Shown piece after piece: positions 26,040 through 34,628 of a DNA stretch of 64,000 bases. Both the position numbers and the translations under genes were made by a program. Each line of letters starts with the position of its first letter. Position 1 is the first letter of the stretch. Source of the stretch: Pedobacter frigoris (GTDB lineage Bacteria; Bacteroidota; Bacteroidia; Sphingobacteriales; Sphingobacteriaceae); the NCBI RefSeq assembly GCF_005116445.1, contig NZ_SWBQ01000004.1:62001-126000 (forward strand). The letters run 5' to 3'. The notes beneath the pieces were generated by a model. It searched no databases. It was not told the DNA's origin and saw nothing but the letters and a program-made list of their open reading frames with translations.

Positions 26040-26095
26040 AAAATTATGCATCGGAATACATAATTTTTTATGGCAAAAATACTTAAAATTTTAAG
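26040..26095. promoter_or_regulatory. Palindromes in the divergent HTH-gene promoter region
   Basis: Between two divergent HTH genes lie a 9-base inverted repeat AAAATTATG / CATAATTTT (26040-26048 and 26059-26067, 10-base spacer) and a perfect 14-base palindrome CTTAAAATTTTAAG (26082-26095). Both are candidate operators for the adjacent regulators. The region is very AT-rich, so some symmetry is expected by chance. Confidence 0.5.
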
Positions 26096-26124
26096 CCAAG
26101 ACCAAACTTATACCTAATTTTTTT

Positions 26125-26478
26125 ATGCCTTTAAAAAATGTAGTCGATGGAATTCTTAAAGAAAAGAACAGACCAATGAGTTGGCTTGCAGACGAAATGA
26201 ACAAAACTTTTGATGGGCTAAAACTTAGTTTACTCAGGGGATCAATTAAATACAACGATCTGATTTCCATGGCAAGGATACTACAGGTCTCTCCTTCGAC
26301 ATTTTTTGAATCAGAACCAATACCCTATAAGAACCCGAAGGGAAACGAAACATTGGCAGATACAAAAGAAGAGTATAATGACCTCAAAAACAGTTTAAAA
26401 AATTGCAAGGAAATGCTTTCTGCATTAAAAGATCAGCTAAAGGACAAAGAAAAGATCATATCACTTTTAAGCAAGTAA
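26125..26478 (+). CDS. XRE-type HTH regulator with C-terminal coiled coil
   Basis: A 117-residue protein. Residues 5-65 fit an XRE/Cro-CI HTH: VVDGILKEKNRPMSWLADEM, a turn, GLKLSLLRGSIKYNDLISMARILQVSPSTFFE. Residues 78-117 form a heptad-like coiled coil (LKNSLKNCKEMLSALKDQLK) ending in LLSK, a dimerisation element seen in many phage-type and accessory regulators of Bacteroidota. It is divergent from the paralogous HTH pair and convergent with trmD, whose stop codon begins on the very next base. It is probably a transcriptional repressor of the divergent region; the target is inferred. Confidence 0.78.
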   Translation: MPLKNVVDGILKEKNRPMSWLADEMNKTFDGLKLSLLRGSIKYNDLISMARILQVSPSTFFESEPIPYKNPKGNETLADTKEEYNDLKNSLKNCKEMLSALKDQLKDKEKIISLLSK

Positions 26479-27156
26479 TCAATCCTCCAATAAGTCTGGT
26501 CTACGCGTTTGGGTGCGTATCAGTGCTTGTTCATGACGCCATTCGTTAATTTTTGCCTCATGTCCACTTAACAAAACGTCCGGGACTTTGTGTCCATTCC
26601 AATCGGCGGGACGTGTATAAATAGGAGCATCCAGCAGTTCGCCCTGGAAACTATCCGACAAGGCAGACGTTTCATCATTCAACACACCAGGTATCAATCT
26701 CGTAATTGCATCCACCAATACCGCGGCAGGAAGCTCTCCTCCAGACAAAACGTAATCACCTATGGAAATCTCTCTGGTTACATAAATATCTCTTATACGC
26801 TGATCTATCCCTTTATAGTGACCACAAAGAATCATGATATTGCCTTTACCGGATAACTCATTAGCTATTGTCTGATTAAACGTCTCCCCATCGGGGCTCA
26901 TAAAAATGACTTCGTCATATTCACGCTCTGCCTTCAAGGCTTCTATACAACTAGAAAAAGGTGCGATAGACATTACCATACCACTACCGCCACCATATGG
27001 ATAATCGTCTACGCTCTTTTGCTTATTAGTAGCATAGTCCCTTAAATTATGCACTACAATTTCAGCAATGCCTTTTTTTTGGGCTCTTTGTAAAATAGAA
27101 TGAGCAAAAGGACTTTCTAATAGCCCTGGTAAAACAGTAATGATATCAAAACGCAT
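26479..27156 (-). CDS. trmD: tRNA (guanine37-N1)-methyltransferase TrmD
   Basis: A 225-residue SPOUT enzyme that methylates G37 of tRNAs reading CNN and similar codons, preventing +1 frameshifting. The SAM-binding trefoil knot is seen in [14 protein letters not shown] and [21 protein letters not shown], and the N-terminal [23 protein letters not shown] is typical. Length is normal. It is preceded by rimM after 15 bases on the same strand, part of the rpsP-rimM-trmD cluster. Its stop abuts the stop of the plus-strand HTH gene with no bases between them. Confidence 0.98.
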   Translation of the reverse strand: MRFDIITVLPGLLESPFAHSILQRAQKKGIAEIVVHNLRDYATNKQKSVDDYPYGGGSGMVMSIAPFSSCIEALKAEREYDEVIFMSPDGETFNQTIANELSGKGNIMILCGHYKGIDQRIRDIYVTREISIGDYVLSGGELPAAVLVDAITRLIPGVLNDETSALSDSFQGELLDAPIYTRPADWNGHKVPDVLLSGHEAKINEWRHEQALIRTQTRRPDLLED

Positions 27157-27171
27157 GAAGCAAAGTTAAGA

Positions 27172-27699
27172 TTAATTTGCAAGGTATATATCCAGCAACC
27201 CCTCAGGAAGATCTACAGTAAGGATTTGTTCCTCGTCGTCTATTTCGATAATGAAGTCATCATTTAATGGGAACATAATCTCCGTATCCTTATATAGAAC
27301 TGTAGCTACAAACTGTTGAGGATACTCATGAACTTCTAAGATTTCTCCCAATGTCCCAAGCGTTTCGTCAACAGCAACAAATCCTTTTAAGTCTGTATAG
27401 AAAAAGTCATCTTCATCACGCACCGGTTTTTTGCTTAACGGCAGATAAATCTTCTTTTTTATTAAGGCCTGCGCTTTATCAATATGATCTATATCATCAA
27501 AATAGAAGTTTCCCGTATTATTGTTTTGCAACTTACACGATGAGACAAAAAATGGCACAAGTTTTCCATTGATATCAGCGAACACCACATCCAGCTCCAG
27601 CAATTCCGGTTCTTCGTACTCAAAGAAGATCTGTAGCTCTCCTTTTAAGCCCTTTGTTTTTGTAATGTATCCTATATAAAATGCTTCTTCTATTTTCAT
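27172..27699 (-). CDS. rimM: Ribosome maturation factor RimM
   Basis: A 175-residue 16S rRNA processing and 30S head assembly factor that binds S19. The N-terminal RimM barrel contains YIGYITKTKGLKGELQIFFE, and the C-terminal PRC barrel has FFYTDLKGFVAVDE, LGTLGEILEVHEYPQQFVATV and the end IVDLPEGLLDIY-type sequence. Order rpsP-rimM-trmD is conserved in many bacteria. It follows rpsP after 84 bases, an interval that carries a terminator-like hairpin, so its expression may be lower than that of rpsP. Confidence 0.96.
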   Translation of the reverse strand: MKIEEAFYIGYITKTKGLKGELQIFFEYEEPELLELDVVFADINGKLVPFFVSSCKLQNNNTGNFYFDDIDHIDKAQALIKKKIYLPLSKKPVRDEDDFFYTDLKGFVAVDETLGTLGEILEVHEYPQQFVATVLYKDTEIMFPLNDDFIIEIDDEEQILTVDLPEGLLDIYLAN

Positions 27700-27718
27700 T
27701 TGATGGGTCTCGTTTAAT

Positions 27719-27765
27719 AAAAAAAATAGCGAAGGATCATTTCAATGAAAGATCTTTCGCTATTT
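27719..27765 (-). terminator. Terminator or attenuator between rpsP and rimM
   Basis: On the minus strand a 15-base stem (27765-27751 with 27738-27724, one G-U pair) closed by a 12-base loop is followed by eight consecutive A/T positions that read as a U-tract. It lies within the ribosomal operon, about 20 bases past the rpsP stop. Confidence 0.82.
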
Positions 27766-27783
27766 CTTAGAATAACAAAAAGG

Positions 27784-28392
27784 TTATGCTTTTTCTTCTT
27801 CGTTGCTTTCTTCAGCAGTAGGAGCTTCTTCTGTTGCAACCTCAACAGCAGGAGCTTCTTCCGTTGCAGTCTCAGCTACAGGAGCTTCTTCTGTCGTTTC
27901 TGCTACAACTTCCTCTTCAACCACTTCTTCTACCGGTGCATTTTTAATTGCAAGGGCCGCAGCGCGATCAGCATTTTTCTTAGCTTCAGCAGCTAAAGCA
28001 GCTTTTTTAACTTCATCTTTAGATTTAGTTAAGCCGTCTTTTTTGCCTTCAATTTTACCGTCTTTAGCGCTCAACCACTCAGCAAATTTAGCCTCTGCCT
28101 GTTCTGCTGTTAACGCTCCTTTTTTAACACCACCTTCTAAATGTTTTTTGTACAAAACACCTTTGTAAGAAAGGATAGCGCGACAAGTATCCGTAGGCTC
28201 AGCGCCTTTGTTTACCCAGTCTAAAGTTTTATCGAAGTTGATTTCAATAGTAGCAGGATTGGTATTTGGGTTATAAGAACCTAAACGCTCAATAAATTTA
28301 CCATCTCTTGGTGAACGGGAATCCGCTACCACTACGTGGAAAAAAGGCTTACCTTTTTTACCGAATCTTTGCAATCTGATTTTAGTTGCCAT
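27784..28392 (-). CDS. rpsP: 30S ribosomal protein S16 with long acidic extension
   Basis: A 202-residue protein. Residues 1-80 are canonical S16 (MATKIRLQRFGKKGKPFFH, VADSRSPRDGKFIERLGSYNP, then a PTDTCRAILSYKGVLYKKHL segment). E. coli S16 has about 82 residues; the rest is an added region: a Lys/Ala/Glu-rich helix (about 95-145) and an Ala/Glu/Pro/Val low-complexity tail with four degenerate EEAP-containing repeats. Extended S16 is common in Bacteroidota. It has a promoter box at 28451-28458 and heads the rimM-trmD cluster. Confidence 0.97.
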   Translation of the reverse strand: MATKIRLQRFGKKGKPFFHVVVADSRSPRDGKFIERLGSYNPNTNPATIEINFDKTLDWVNKGAEPTDTCRAILSYKGVLYKKHLEGGVKKGALTAEQAEAKFAEWLSAKDGKIEGKKDGLTKSKDEVKKAALAAEAKKNADRAAALAIKNAPVEEVVEEEVVAETTEEAPVAETATEEAPAVEVATEEAPTAEESNEEEKA

Positions 28393-28450
28393 TTCTTTTT
28401 TTAATTTATGTATTCAACATAGTTCCCGGAGCTTCGTGCTTGCGGGGCTG

Positions 28451-28458
28451 CAAAAATA
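28451..28458 (-). promoter_or_regulatory. -7 box of rpsP
   Basis: On the minus strand TATTTTTG matches TAnnTTTG. A TTG about 20 bases upstream could serve as the -33 element, giving a leader near 55 bases. The leader contains a GC-rich stretch that could fold. Confidence 0.55.
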
Positions 28459-28598
28459 AGTAAAATACTAATGATTAGCAAGATGCAATATTTTTAATTT
28501 CAACATGCCGATTCTTCGTCCAAAAACGAAAAAGCAGATCTGCAGTTTAGCTGTAACATTTATTCACAAACGGCATCAAAATAAAAAACCCGATTAAG

Positions 28599-28919
28599 AT
28601 GTTAATTACAACAACAAATTCAATAGAAGGCAAAAAAGTAGTTAAATACATTGGCCTTGTAAGCGGCGAAACCATCATAGGCGCCAATATTTTTAAAGAT
28701 CTTTTTGCCGGCATACGCGATATCGTTGGCGGACGTTCCGGATCTTATGAACAGGTATTGAGAGAAGGAAAAAATACCGCAATCAATGAAATGCAGCAAT
28801 ACGCCGCCGCAATGGGTGCGAATGCAATCATCGGAGTAGACCTGGATTATGAAACCGTTGGAAGTGGAGGCAGTATGCTTATGGTCGCCGCAACAGGAAC
28901 AGCGGTTATTATAGAATAA
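28599..28919 (+). CDS. YbjQ/UPF0145 family protein
   Basis: A 106-residue protein of the YbjQ (DUF74, UPF0145) family. Its motifs are [38 protein letters not shown]: here [20 protein letters not shown], then [27 protein letters not shown] and a final hydrophobic strand. Such proteins form pentamers; the old label heavy-metal-binding domain has little biochemical support. It is a single gene convergent with pfkA, sharing one hairpin terminator in which both stop codons sit at the edges of the A and T runs. Confidence 0.92.
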   Translation: MLITTTNSIEGKKVVKYIGLVSGETIIGANIFKDLFAGIRDIVGGRSGSYEQVLREGKNTAINEMQQYAAAMGANAIIGVDLDYETVGSGGSMLMVAATGTAVIIE

Positions 28920-28951
28920 AAAAAGCCAGGATTTGAATCCTGGCTTTTTTT
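28918..28951. terminator. Shared bidirectional terminator of YbjQ gene and pfkA
   Basis: A perfect stem AGCCAGGAT / ATCCTGGCT (28924-28945, loop TTGA) is flanked by an A run on the left and a T run on the right, so it works on both strands. The two convergent stop codons overlap its tails. Confidence 0.92.
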
Positions 28952-29933
28952 ATAGTGAAAGTATTTCTACAAGTTTTAACCAAACCGGACTTATTTCTTT
29001 AGCATCAATGTGCTTAATCGCATGATCGAAAGGCGTAAAAACAAGTTCTTTATTTACAAGACCAACCATTACGCCGGTTTTTCCCGCAAGCAAGCCTTCA
29101 ACGGCAACAACACCTAACCTACTTGCCAACACCCTGTCCATGCAGCTGGGCTTTCCTCCCCGCTGAATATGTCCAAGTACGGATACCCTGATGTCATAGT
29201 TAGGGAATTTATTTTTCAACGCCTCTCCTACATTAAACGCTCCTCCAACTTCATCTCCTTCGGCTACAATAATTATTTTCGACGCTTTATCCTTACGTCC
29301 GGCTTCAAGTCTTGTGACCAGACCATCCACACCCATATTTGCTTCAGGAATCATAATTGCCTCCGCACCCACGCCGATACCACTTCTTAATGCAATAAGA
29401 CCTGAATCCCTGCCCATCACCTCAACAATAAAAAGTCTGTCATGAGATTCCGCAGTATCCCTTATTTTATCAACCGCATTGATTACTGTATTGATGGCCG
29501 TATCATACCCTATTGTAAAATCTGTTCCTTCAAGATCATTATCAATTGTACCCGGCAATCCAATTACAGGGATATCAAATTCACTTGTAAATAAATTAGC
29601 TCCTGTAAAAGTTCCGTCTCCACCAATTACAATCAAGGCATCAATCCCTTGTTTCTTTAATTGTTCATGAGCCTGAATTCTTCCTTCTTTTGTTCGGAAA
29701 CCGTCACTCCTTGCTGTTTTTAAAATCGTTCCGCCACGTTGAATAATATTTGCAACAGACTTTCTGTCCATTTCAATAAAATCGCCATGGATAAGTCCTT
29801 CATATCCTCTTAAAATGCCAGTAACCTGTAAATCATAGTAAATTGCTGCCCGAACCACCGCTCTGATAGCAGCATTCATACCGGGAGCATCGCCTCCAGA
29901 TGTTAATACACCTATGTTTCTAATCTTATTCAT
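28950..29933 (-). CDS. pfkA: 6-phosphofructokinase
   Basis: A 327-residue ATP-type PfkA catalysing fructose-6-phosphate to fructose-1,6-bisphosphate. Catalytic motifs are [20 protein letters not shown] (about 8-27), GGDGTFTGA, the [20 protein letters not shown] active-site loop and the MGRDSG motif. Glycine at the GDG position indicates ATP rather than pyrophosphate use. ATG 29933 gives the standard N-terminus [14 protein letters not shown]; an earlier in-frame start at 29960 would add nine residues without homology. It stands alone, convergent with the YbjQ gene. Confidence 0.97.
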   Translation of the reverse strand: MNKIRNIGVLTSGGDAPGMNAAIRAVVRAAIYYDLQVTGILRGYEGLIHGDFIEMDRKSVANIIQRGGTILKTARSDGFRTKEGRIQAHEQLKKQGIDALIVIGGDGTFTGANLFTSEFDIPVIGLPGTIDNDLEGTDFTIGYDTAINTVINAVDKIRDTAESHDRLFIVEVMGRDSGLIALRSGIGVGAEAIMIPEANMGVDGLVTRLEAGRKDKASKIIIVAEGDEVGGAFNVGEALKNKFPNYDIRVSVLGHIQRGGKPSCMDRVLASRLGVVAVEGLLAGKTGVMVGLVNKELVFTPFDHAIKHIDAKEISPVWLKLVEILSL

Positions 29934-30098
29934 TATTTTTTCTGACTGCCCATCAACCAATTTTATTACCTGACGGCCAGTATATGCTTATATAAATCTT
30001 TATTATGTTAAAACGATTAAGCGGATCACAATCCCCGCAGCCCAATATTACATAATATGGACGAGAATTTGGCTAATGTTTGTGATCTCTTTGTTAAA

Positions 30099-30545
30099 CT
30101 ACTTCACCGGGATGCTAAAGTTCACATCTTCCGCAGGGAGACATTGGGTATCATCACATACCATAAAAGTAACCTTGCCTTTAACAGCAGCCGTCGCTTT
30201 ATTCAATTTTATCTTCTGCTGAAATACCACCTGATTCTCAAAATAACTAATATTCATTTTATAACTCTTATCGAAATAAGTAGTTGGCTTAGGCTCTGTT
30301 GTTTTTCCGTTCAAGGCAAAATCCTTAGATGGAGCAAAAGTAAAAACCGTAGCATCCGGCCCCCCTGGTGCCAAATGCTGCGAATAAATGTGCCAACCCT
30401 GATCTATCGTTGCTCTAATTTGCACGACCGCCTCGGTTTTACTTATTCGCTTTGCTTTGTAAGCCCAGCTCACCGGTTTAAGGATCTGCGCAGACGAGAC
30501 TACGCCAACAATCATCAGGAAAAATAAGATGCTTAATTTTTTCAT
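30099..30545 (-). CDS. Secreted nDsbD-like protein
   Basis: A 148-residue exported protein with a Sec signal (residues 1 to about 19, ending SSAQ). The mature part matches the N-terminal immunoglobulin-like domain of DsbD alone: PVSWAYKAKRISKTEAVVQI, GWHIYSQHLAPGGP and a CDDTQCLP motif whose Cys pair (four residues apart) equals the redox-active Cys of nDsbD. No transmembrane or thioredoxin part follows. It may pass electrons or act as a docking partner for a separate DsbD-type reductase. The ATG overlaps the birA stop by four bases. Confidence 0.88.
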   Translation of the reverse strand: MKKLSILFFLMIVGVVSSAQILKPVSWAYKAKRISKTEAVVQIRATIDQGWHIYSQHLAPGGPDATVFTFAPSKDFALNGKTTEPKPTTYFDKSYKMNISYFENQVVFQQKIKLNKATAAVKGKVTFMVCDDTQCLPAEDVNFSIPVK

Positions 30546-31321
30546 CGTGTGTTATTTAAAAATTCTATTTCTTTAAAGTTATAGCTTTTATTCCTTCCTT
30601 CAACCTCAATAATCAATTGTCCCGTCTCTGTTACATCCCTGATCCGACCTTTGAAAATAATTAGTCCCTCACGGTACGCCGCCTCTTCATTAAATCGGTA
30701 CAAACCCTTTAAGTATTCCGTTAGTAAAGCGGTGTAATTACCAGACTTCAGTTTGAAATACTCTGCTTCTATACTGCCGCAAATCTGTCCCAGCAGATCA
30801 ATCAGATTAACATCCGCTTGTAAAATTTTACACAAAGAAGTTGCTCTTTTTACCTGATCTGGATTAAATTCTTCTTGATTCACATTGATACCTATGCCAA
30901 CAATGCTGCTTTTATAGCAGTTTCCCGAAAGGGTATTTTCGATCAATATACCCCCAAGCTTTCTGTCCCCGAAATAAATATCGTTAGGCCATTTCACCTT
31001 AATTCCTTGTGGCACAATTTGCTGCAAAGCTTTGCGGACACCTATGCTAACCGCTATATTTAACATAAATTGTTTATTTATGGGGAGAAATGCCGGCTTA
31101 AAAAAAATACTGAACGTGAGATTCAGACCCGCTGTTGCATGCCATGTGTTTTCCTGCTGCCCCCTGCCTGCAAATTGGTTATCTGCCATAATAACAGTTC
31201 CTTCTGGTAGTGGCTCGGATTTTGACACCATCTCCTTCAAAAAGTTATTAGTAGAATCAACCGCGGATAATCTGATAAGATTTTGACCAACAAATAATGT
31301 TGAAAAAGTGTTATTTTGCAA
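30542..31321 (-). CDS. birA: Biotin--[acetyl-CoA-carboxylase] ligase
   Basis: A 259-residue class I biotin ligase that attaches biotin to the AccB carrier. Key motifs are DSTNNFLKEM, GRGQQENTWHA (biotin-AMP loop, about 53-63) and KWPNDIYFGDRKLGGILIEN (about 105-124). No N-terminal HTH is present, so it cannot act as the bio repressor. The start is TTG at 31321: the residues MQNNTFSTLFVGQNL match the usual Bacteroidota N-terminus, and no in-frame ATG is available nearby. It is divergent from rsfS and overlaps the nDsbD gene at its 3' end. Confidence 0.94.
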   Translation of the reverse strand: MQNNTFSTLFVGQNLIRLSAVDSTNNFLKEMVSKSEPLPEGTVIMADNQFAGRGQQENTWHATAGLNLTFSIFFKPAFLPINKQFMLNIAVSIGVRKALQQIVPQGIKVKWPNDIYFGDRKLGGILIENTLSGNCYKSSIVGIGINVNQEEFNPDQVKRATSLCKILQADVNLIDLLGQICGSIEAEYFKLKSGNYTALLTEYLKGLYRFNEEAAYREGLIIFKGRIRDVTETGQLIIEVEGRNKSYNFKEIEFLNNTR

Positions 31322-31331
31322 GTGTTGATTG

Positions 31332-31339
31332 TATATTTG
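31332..31339 (+). promoter_or_regulatory. -7 box of rsfS
   Basis: TATATTTG is an exact TAnnTTTG match, 23 bases before the rsfS ATG at 31363. No well spaced -33 TTG was seen. Confidence 0.5.
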
Positions 31340-31362
31340 TTTATCAAAATTAAAACATTTTA

Positions 31363-31737
31363 ATGGTAAAAAAGAAAATCGTAAACCTTTCTACATACCT
31401 CTCAGAAATAGCCGTACATGGCATACAGGAAAAAAAAGGAAACGACATCGTACGCTTAGATTTAAGAGAACTCAACAGTTCTGTCTCCGATTTTTTCATC
31501 ATTTGTAGCGCAAACTCTGCAACCCAGGTAAAGGCAATTGCAGATAGCGTAGAGGAAGAAATCTATAAGAAAACAAAAACCAATCCATGGCGTAAAGAAG
31601 GACAGGAAGTCGCAGACTGGATTATTCTTGATTATTTTGATATAGTTGTCCATATATTTAAAACTGAAAAGCGCGAATTCTACGGAATTGAAGACCTGTG
31701 GGGTGATGCCCTGGCAACATCCTATAGAAGCGCATAA
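31363..31737 (+). CDS. rsfS: Ribosomal silencing factor RsfS
   Basis: A 124-residue protein of the DUF143/Iojap family that binds L14 and keeps 30S and 50S subunits apart in starvation. Motifs include VRLDLRELNSSVSDFFIICS, SANSATQVKAIADSVEE and WIILDYFDIVVHIFKTEKREFYG-type sequence. Length is normal for the family. It is followed by ftsH after 29 bases on the same strand, a conserved neighbourhood in Bacteroidota together with birA and an LUD gene, all present here. Confidence 0.95.
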   Translation: MVKKKIVNLSTYLSEIAVHGIQEKKGNDIVRLDLRELNSSVSDFFIICSANSATQVKAIADSVEEEIYKKTKTNPWRKEGQEVADWIILDYFDIVVHIFKTEKREFYGIEDLWGDALATSYRSA

Positions 31738-31766
31738 TCATTTTCACCTACATTTTTGATTTAACG

Positions 31767-33857
31767 ATGAAAGAGAACCCAAATACAAAACCAAAACTGA
31801 TTAAACGAATTCCGAATGTCCCCAAGAAGCCTCAAAAAGGTTCTAAATTCAATATCTTTTGGGTATACGCCGCTATTATTTTAGGTTTAATACTACTGCA
31901 GTTCATGTTTAGTGGTGAAACTGCTAAAACCGTATCATATCGCACATTTGAAACACAGATGTTATTACCGGGGGATGTGCAAAGACTTGTTGCTTATAAA
32001 CATGAAGATTTGGTAAAGGTCGAGGTCTTTATTAAAAAGGATCGATTAGAAGACGCAAAGTATAAAGACTATAAGACTAAAAGCAATTTCGGCCCATCAA
32101 CAGGTCCTCTTGTGTATTTCACATCAGGATCAATGGACGCTATGTATGCTCAATTAAAGGAGTCCCAGAAAGCACTTCCACCGCAACAACAGATCCTTCC
32201 TGAAATAGACAGTAAACAAAGCTCTGTACAATCTTGGCTTATCAGCTTTTTGGTACCTATTTTATTATTCGTCGCTTTCTGGATATTCATCATGCGCCGT
32301 ATGGGCGGAGGTGCCGGTGGTGGTGGCGGACAAATCTTTAACATAGGGAAGTCTAAAGCGACACTTTTTGATAAAGAAAGCCAGGTTAATGTGACCTTTA
32401 ATGATGTTGCCGGTCTTGAAGAAGCAAAACAAGAGGTTATGGAGATTGTCGATTTCCTTAAAAACCCTAAAAAATATACCAATCTTGGAGGTAAAATACC
32501 GAAAGGGGCATTACTTGTCGGTTCTCCTGGCACCGGTAAAACTCTTTTGGCTAAAGCCGTTGCCGGCGAAGCACAAGTGCCGTTCTTCTCTCTTTCGGGA
32601 TCTGATTTCGTAGAGATGTTCGTCGGCGTGGGTGCATCACGTGTACGTGATTTATTTAAGCAGGCAAAAGACAAAGCACCATGTATTATCTTTATTGATG
32701 AGGTTGATGCAATCGGCCGTGCCCGTGGAAAAAACAGCATGATGGGCGGTAATGATGAGCGCGAGAATACGCTAAATCAACTATTGGTTGAAATGGATGG
32801 TTTTGGTACAGATTCTGGCATCATTATACTTGCGGCAACTAACCGTCCTGATGTTCTGGATACCGCTCTACTAAGACCAGGAAGGTTCGACAGACAGATT
32901 TCTATCGACAAACCGGATCTTGTAGGTCGTGAGCAAATCTTTAAAGTTCACCTTAAGCCCATCAAAACCTCATCTGAGGTTGATGCTAAAAAATTATCTG
33001 CTCAAACTCCAGGATTTGCCGGTGCTGAAATTGCCAACGTTTGTAATGAAGCCGCGCTTATTGCTGCAAGACGCAACAAAGAAAGCGTAGATATGCAGGA
33101 TTTCCAGGATGCAGTGGACCGCGTTATCGGTGGTTTAGAGAAGAAAAACAAAATCATATCTCCTGAAGAGAAAAGAATAGTTGCCTATCATGAAGCAGGT
33201 CACGCAATCGCAGGATGGTTTCTTGAGCATGCGGATCCATTGGTTAAAGTGTCTATCGTACCGCGCGGGGTTGCCGCACTTGGTTATGCACAATACCTGC
33301 CTAAAGAGCAGTTCTTATATACTACGGAGCAGCTGACTGATGGCATGTGTATGACCATGGGTGGACGTGTTGCTGAAGACATTGTCTTTGGTAAAATTTC
33401 TACAGGCGCACAAAATGACCTTGAGCGCATTACTAAGTTGTCTTATGCAATGGTGACGATTTATGGTATGAACAGTACTATTGGAAACGTTTCATTCCAC
33501 GATCCTCAAAATGAGTACAACTTCAATAAGCCTTATTCTGAGAAGACATCAGAAATGATCGATAATGAAGTGCGTATACTAATAGCAGACGTCTATACAA
33601 GAACGAAATCATTACTTACAGAAAAAAGAGATGGCCTAGAGAAACTGGCTCAAAAACTAATAGAAAAAGAAATTCTGTTTCAGGCAGATCTTGAAGAAAT
33701 CCTGGGCAAACGTCCTTTTGATAACCGCACCACTTATGACGAATTTGTAAATGGTACAGGTGATCAAAAGCCGGCCGCAGAGGGGTTATTACATGACGGC
33801 GTTGGTGAAACAACTGATCCTGCTACTTCAATCACCCCGACAAATACAGAGTCTTAA
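31767..33857 (+). CDS. ftsH: ATP-dependent zinc metalloprotease FtsH
   Basis: A 696-residue membrane AAA+ protease that degrades misfolded membrane proteins and regulators. Two membrane helices are at about 28-47 and 151-170, with a periplasmic domain between. Walker [12 protein letters not shown] starts near 252, Walker B is [13 protein letters not shown], and the SRH is in [20 protein letters not shown]. The zinc motif HEAGH lies near 475, followed by the third ligand region. Length is typical. The stop is about 60 bases before the LUD gene; a start inside this gene for the LUD frame was rejected. Confidence 0.98.
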   Translation: MKENPNTKPKLIKRIPNVPKKPQKGSKFNIFWVYAAIILGLILLQFMFSGETAKTVSYRTFETQMLLPGDVQRLVAYKHEDLVKVEVFIKKDRLEDAKYKDYKTKSNFGPSTGPLVYFTSGSMDAMYAQLKESQKALPPQQQILPEIDSKQSSVQSWLISFLVPILLFVAFWIFIMRRMGGGAGGGGGQIFNIGKSKATLFDKESQVNVTFNDVAGLEEAKQEVMEIVDFLKNPKKYTNLGGKIPKGALLVGSPGTGKTLLAKAVAGEAQVPFFSLSGSDFVEMFVGVGASRVRDLFKQAKDKAPCIIFIDEVDAIGRARGKNSMMGGNDERENTLNQLLVEMDGFGTDSGIIILAATNRPDVLDTALLRPGRFDRQISIDKPDLVGREQIFKVHLKPIKTSSEVDAKKLSAQTPGFAGAEIANVCNEAALIAARRNKESVDMQDFQDAVDRVIGGLEKKNKIISPEEKRIVAYHEAGHAIAGWFLEHADPLVKVSIVPRGVAALGYAQYLPKEQFLYTTEQLTDGMCMTMGGRVAEDIVFGKISTGAQNDLERITKLSYAMVTIYGMNSTIGNVSFHDPQNEYNFNKPYSEKTSEMIDNEVRILIADVYTRTKSLLTEKRDGLEKLAQKLIEKEILFQADLEEILGKRPFDNRTTYDEFVNGTGDQKPAAEGLLHDGVGETTDPATSITPTNTES

Positions 33858-33918
33858 TAAATCATTTATGGGGCTGCCGCCTTACATACAAATCAGGCGG
33901 CAGCAAATCCATTCTCCT

Positions 33919-34563
33919 ATGCAAGAAAATATCTCCTCAAAAGAGTTAATGCTAAAAAAAATAAGGAAAGCTCTTCTTGAAAAAAGAGACAATCCTTATC
34001 CAAATCTTGAAGATACCCCACTCTATTCTCCAACTGAAGAAATTCCTGAAGTACTGTTTGCTGAAGAACTGACTGCTGTTTCCGGTAATTTTATTTACTG
34101 TGAAAACGGAATTGAATTCATAGAGAATATTCTTCAGCTTGCAGATCGTTTTAAGTGGAGAAAAATCTATTGTTGGGAGCCTGAGCTGCAGGAGCTTCTT
34201 GCCGAATATGAATTCCCTTTCTATAAAACAGATAAAGACTTTGAACAGGCAGAAGTAGGAATTACCCTATGCGAAGCCTTAGTTGCCCGCAACGGCTCAG
34301 TAATGGTCTCCAATCAAAATGCCGCAGGACGCAGATTGAGCATCTTCCCTCATCACCACATTGTGATTGCAAGAACAGGGCAAATGGTAATGGATCTTAA
34401 AGATGCTTTTAAGTTGATCAAAGACAAATATGGCAGTCAGATTCCTTCCATGATCAGCACGATCACCGGACCGAGCAGAACTGCAGATATTGAAAAAACT
34501 TTAGTGCTTGGTGCGCACGGACCTAAGGAATTATTCGTATTTTTAATAGAAGATTTCTCTTAA
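33919..34563 (+). CDS. LUD-domain (LutC-like) protein
   Basis: A 214-residue protein of the LUD (DUF162) family, related to LutC of the lactate-utilisation complex LutABC. Visible features are VGITLCEALVARNGSVMVSN, RRLSIFPHHHIVIARTGQMV and the end TGPSRTADIEKTLVLGAHGPKELFVFLI, which carries the conserved TGPSRTADIE and GxHGP motifs. LutA and LutB are not nearby, so a lactate role cannot be assumed. ATG 33919 is chosen because the frame upstream runs inside ftsH and lacks homology; 33868 is an alternative that adds 17 residues. Confidence 0.9.
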   Translation: MQENISSKELMLKKIRKALLEKRDNPYPNLEDTPLYSPTEEIPEVLFAEELTAVSGNFIYCENGIEFIENILQLADRFKWRKIYCWEPELQELLAEYEFPFYKTDKDFEQAEVGITLCEALVARNGSVMVSNQNAAGRRLSIFPHHHIVIARTGQMVMDLKDAFKLIKDKYGSQIPSMISTITGPSRTADIEKTLVLGAHGPKELFVFLIEDFS

Positions 34564-34601
34564 GATTTTTATTTACCATAAAAATGTCCTAGTTTTATAC
34601 T

Positions 34602-34620
34602 GTAGACTAAAACAGTCTAC
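34602..34620. promoter_or_regulatory. Inverted repeat upstream of the KAS III-like gene
   Basis: GTAGACT and AGTCTAC (34602-34608 and 34614-34620) form a 7-base inverted repeat with a five-base spacer, nine bases before the ATG at 34629. It could be an operator or a translation-blocking hairpin. A near-consensus box TAGTTTTA lies just upstream. Confidence 0.4.
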
Positions 34621-34628
34621 GGTTCAAA

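Noticed and set aside
27803..28168. Plus-strand frame opposite rpsP with Ala/Ser repeats
   Set aside because: The repetitive look comes from the repeated EEAP coding of the S16 tail read backwards.
32150..32740. 196-codon minus-strand frame inside ftsH
   Set aside because: It lies antisense to the AAA+ domain of ftsH; low-complexity Ser/Pro-rich product without a family.
33751..33918. Extended N-terminus of the LUD protein overlapping ftsH
   Set aside because: The extension is in antisense-free but non-conserved frame within ftsH; the ATG at 33919 gives the usual protein.
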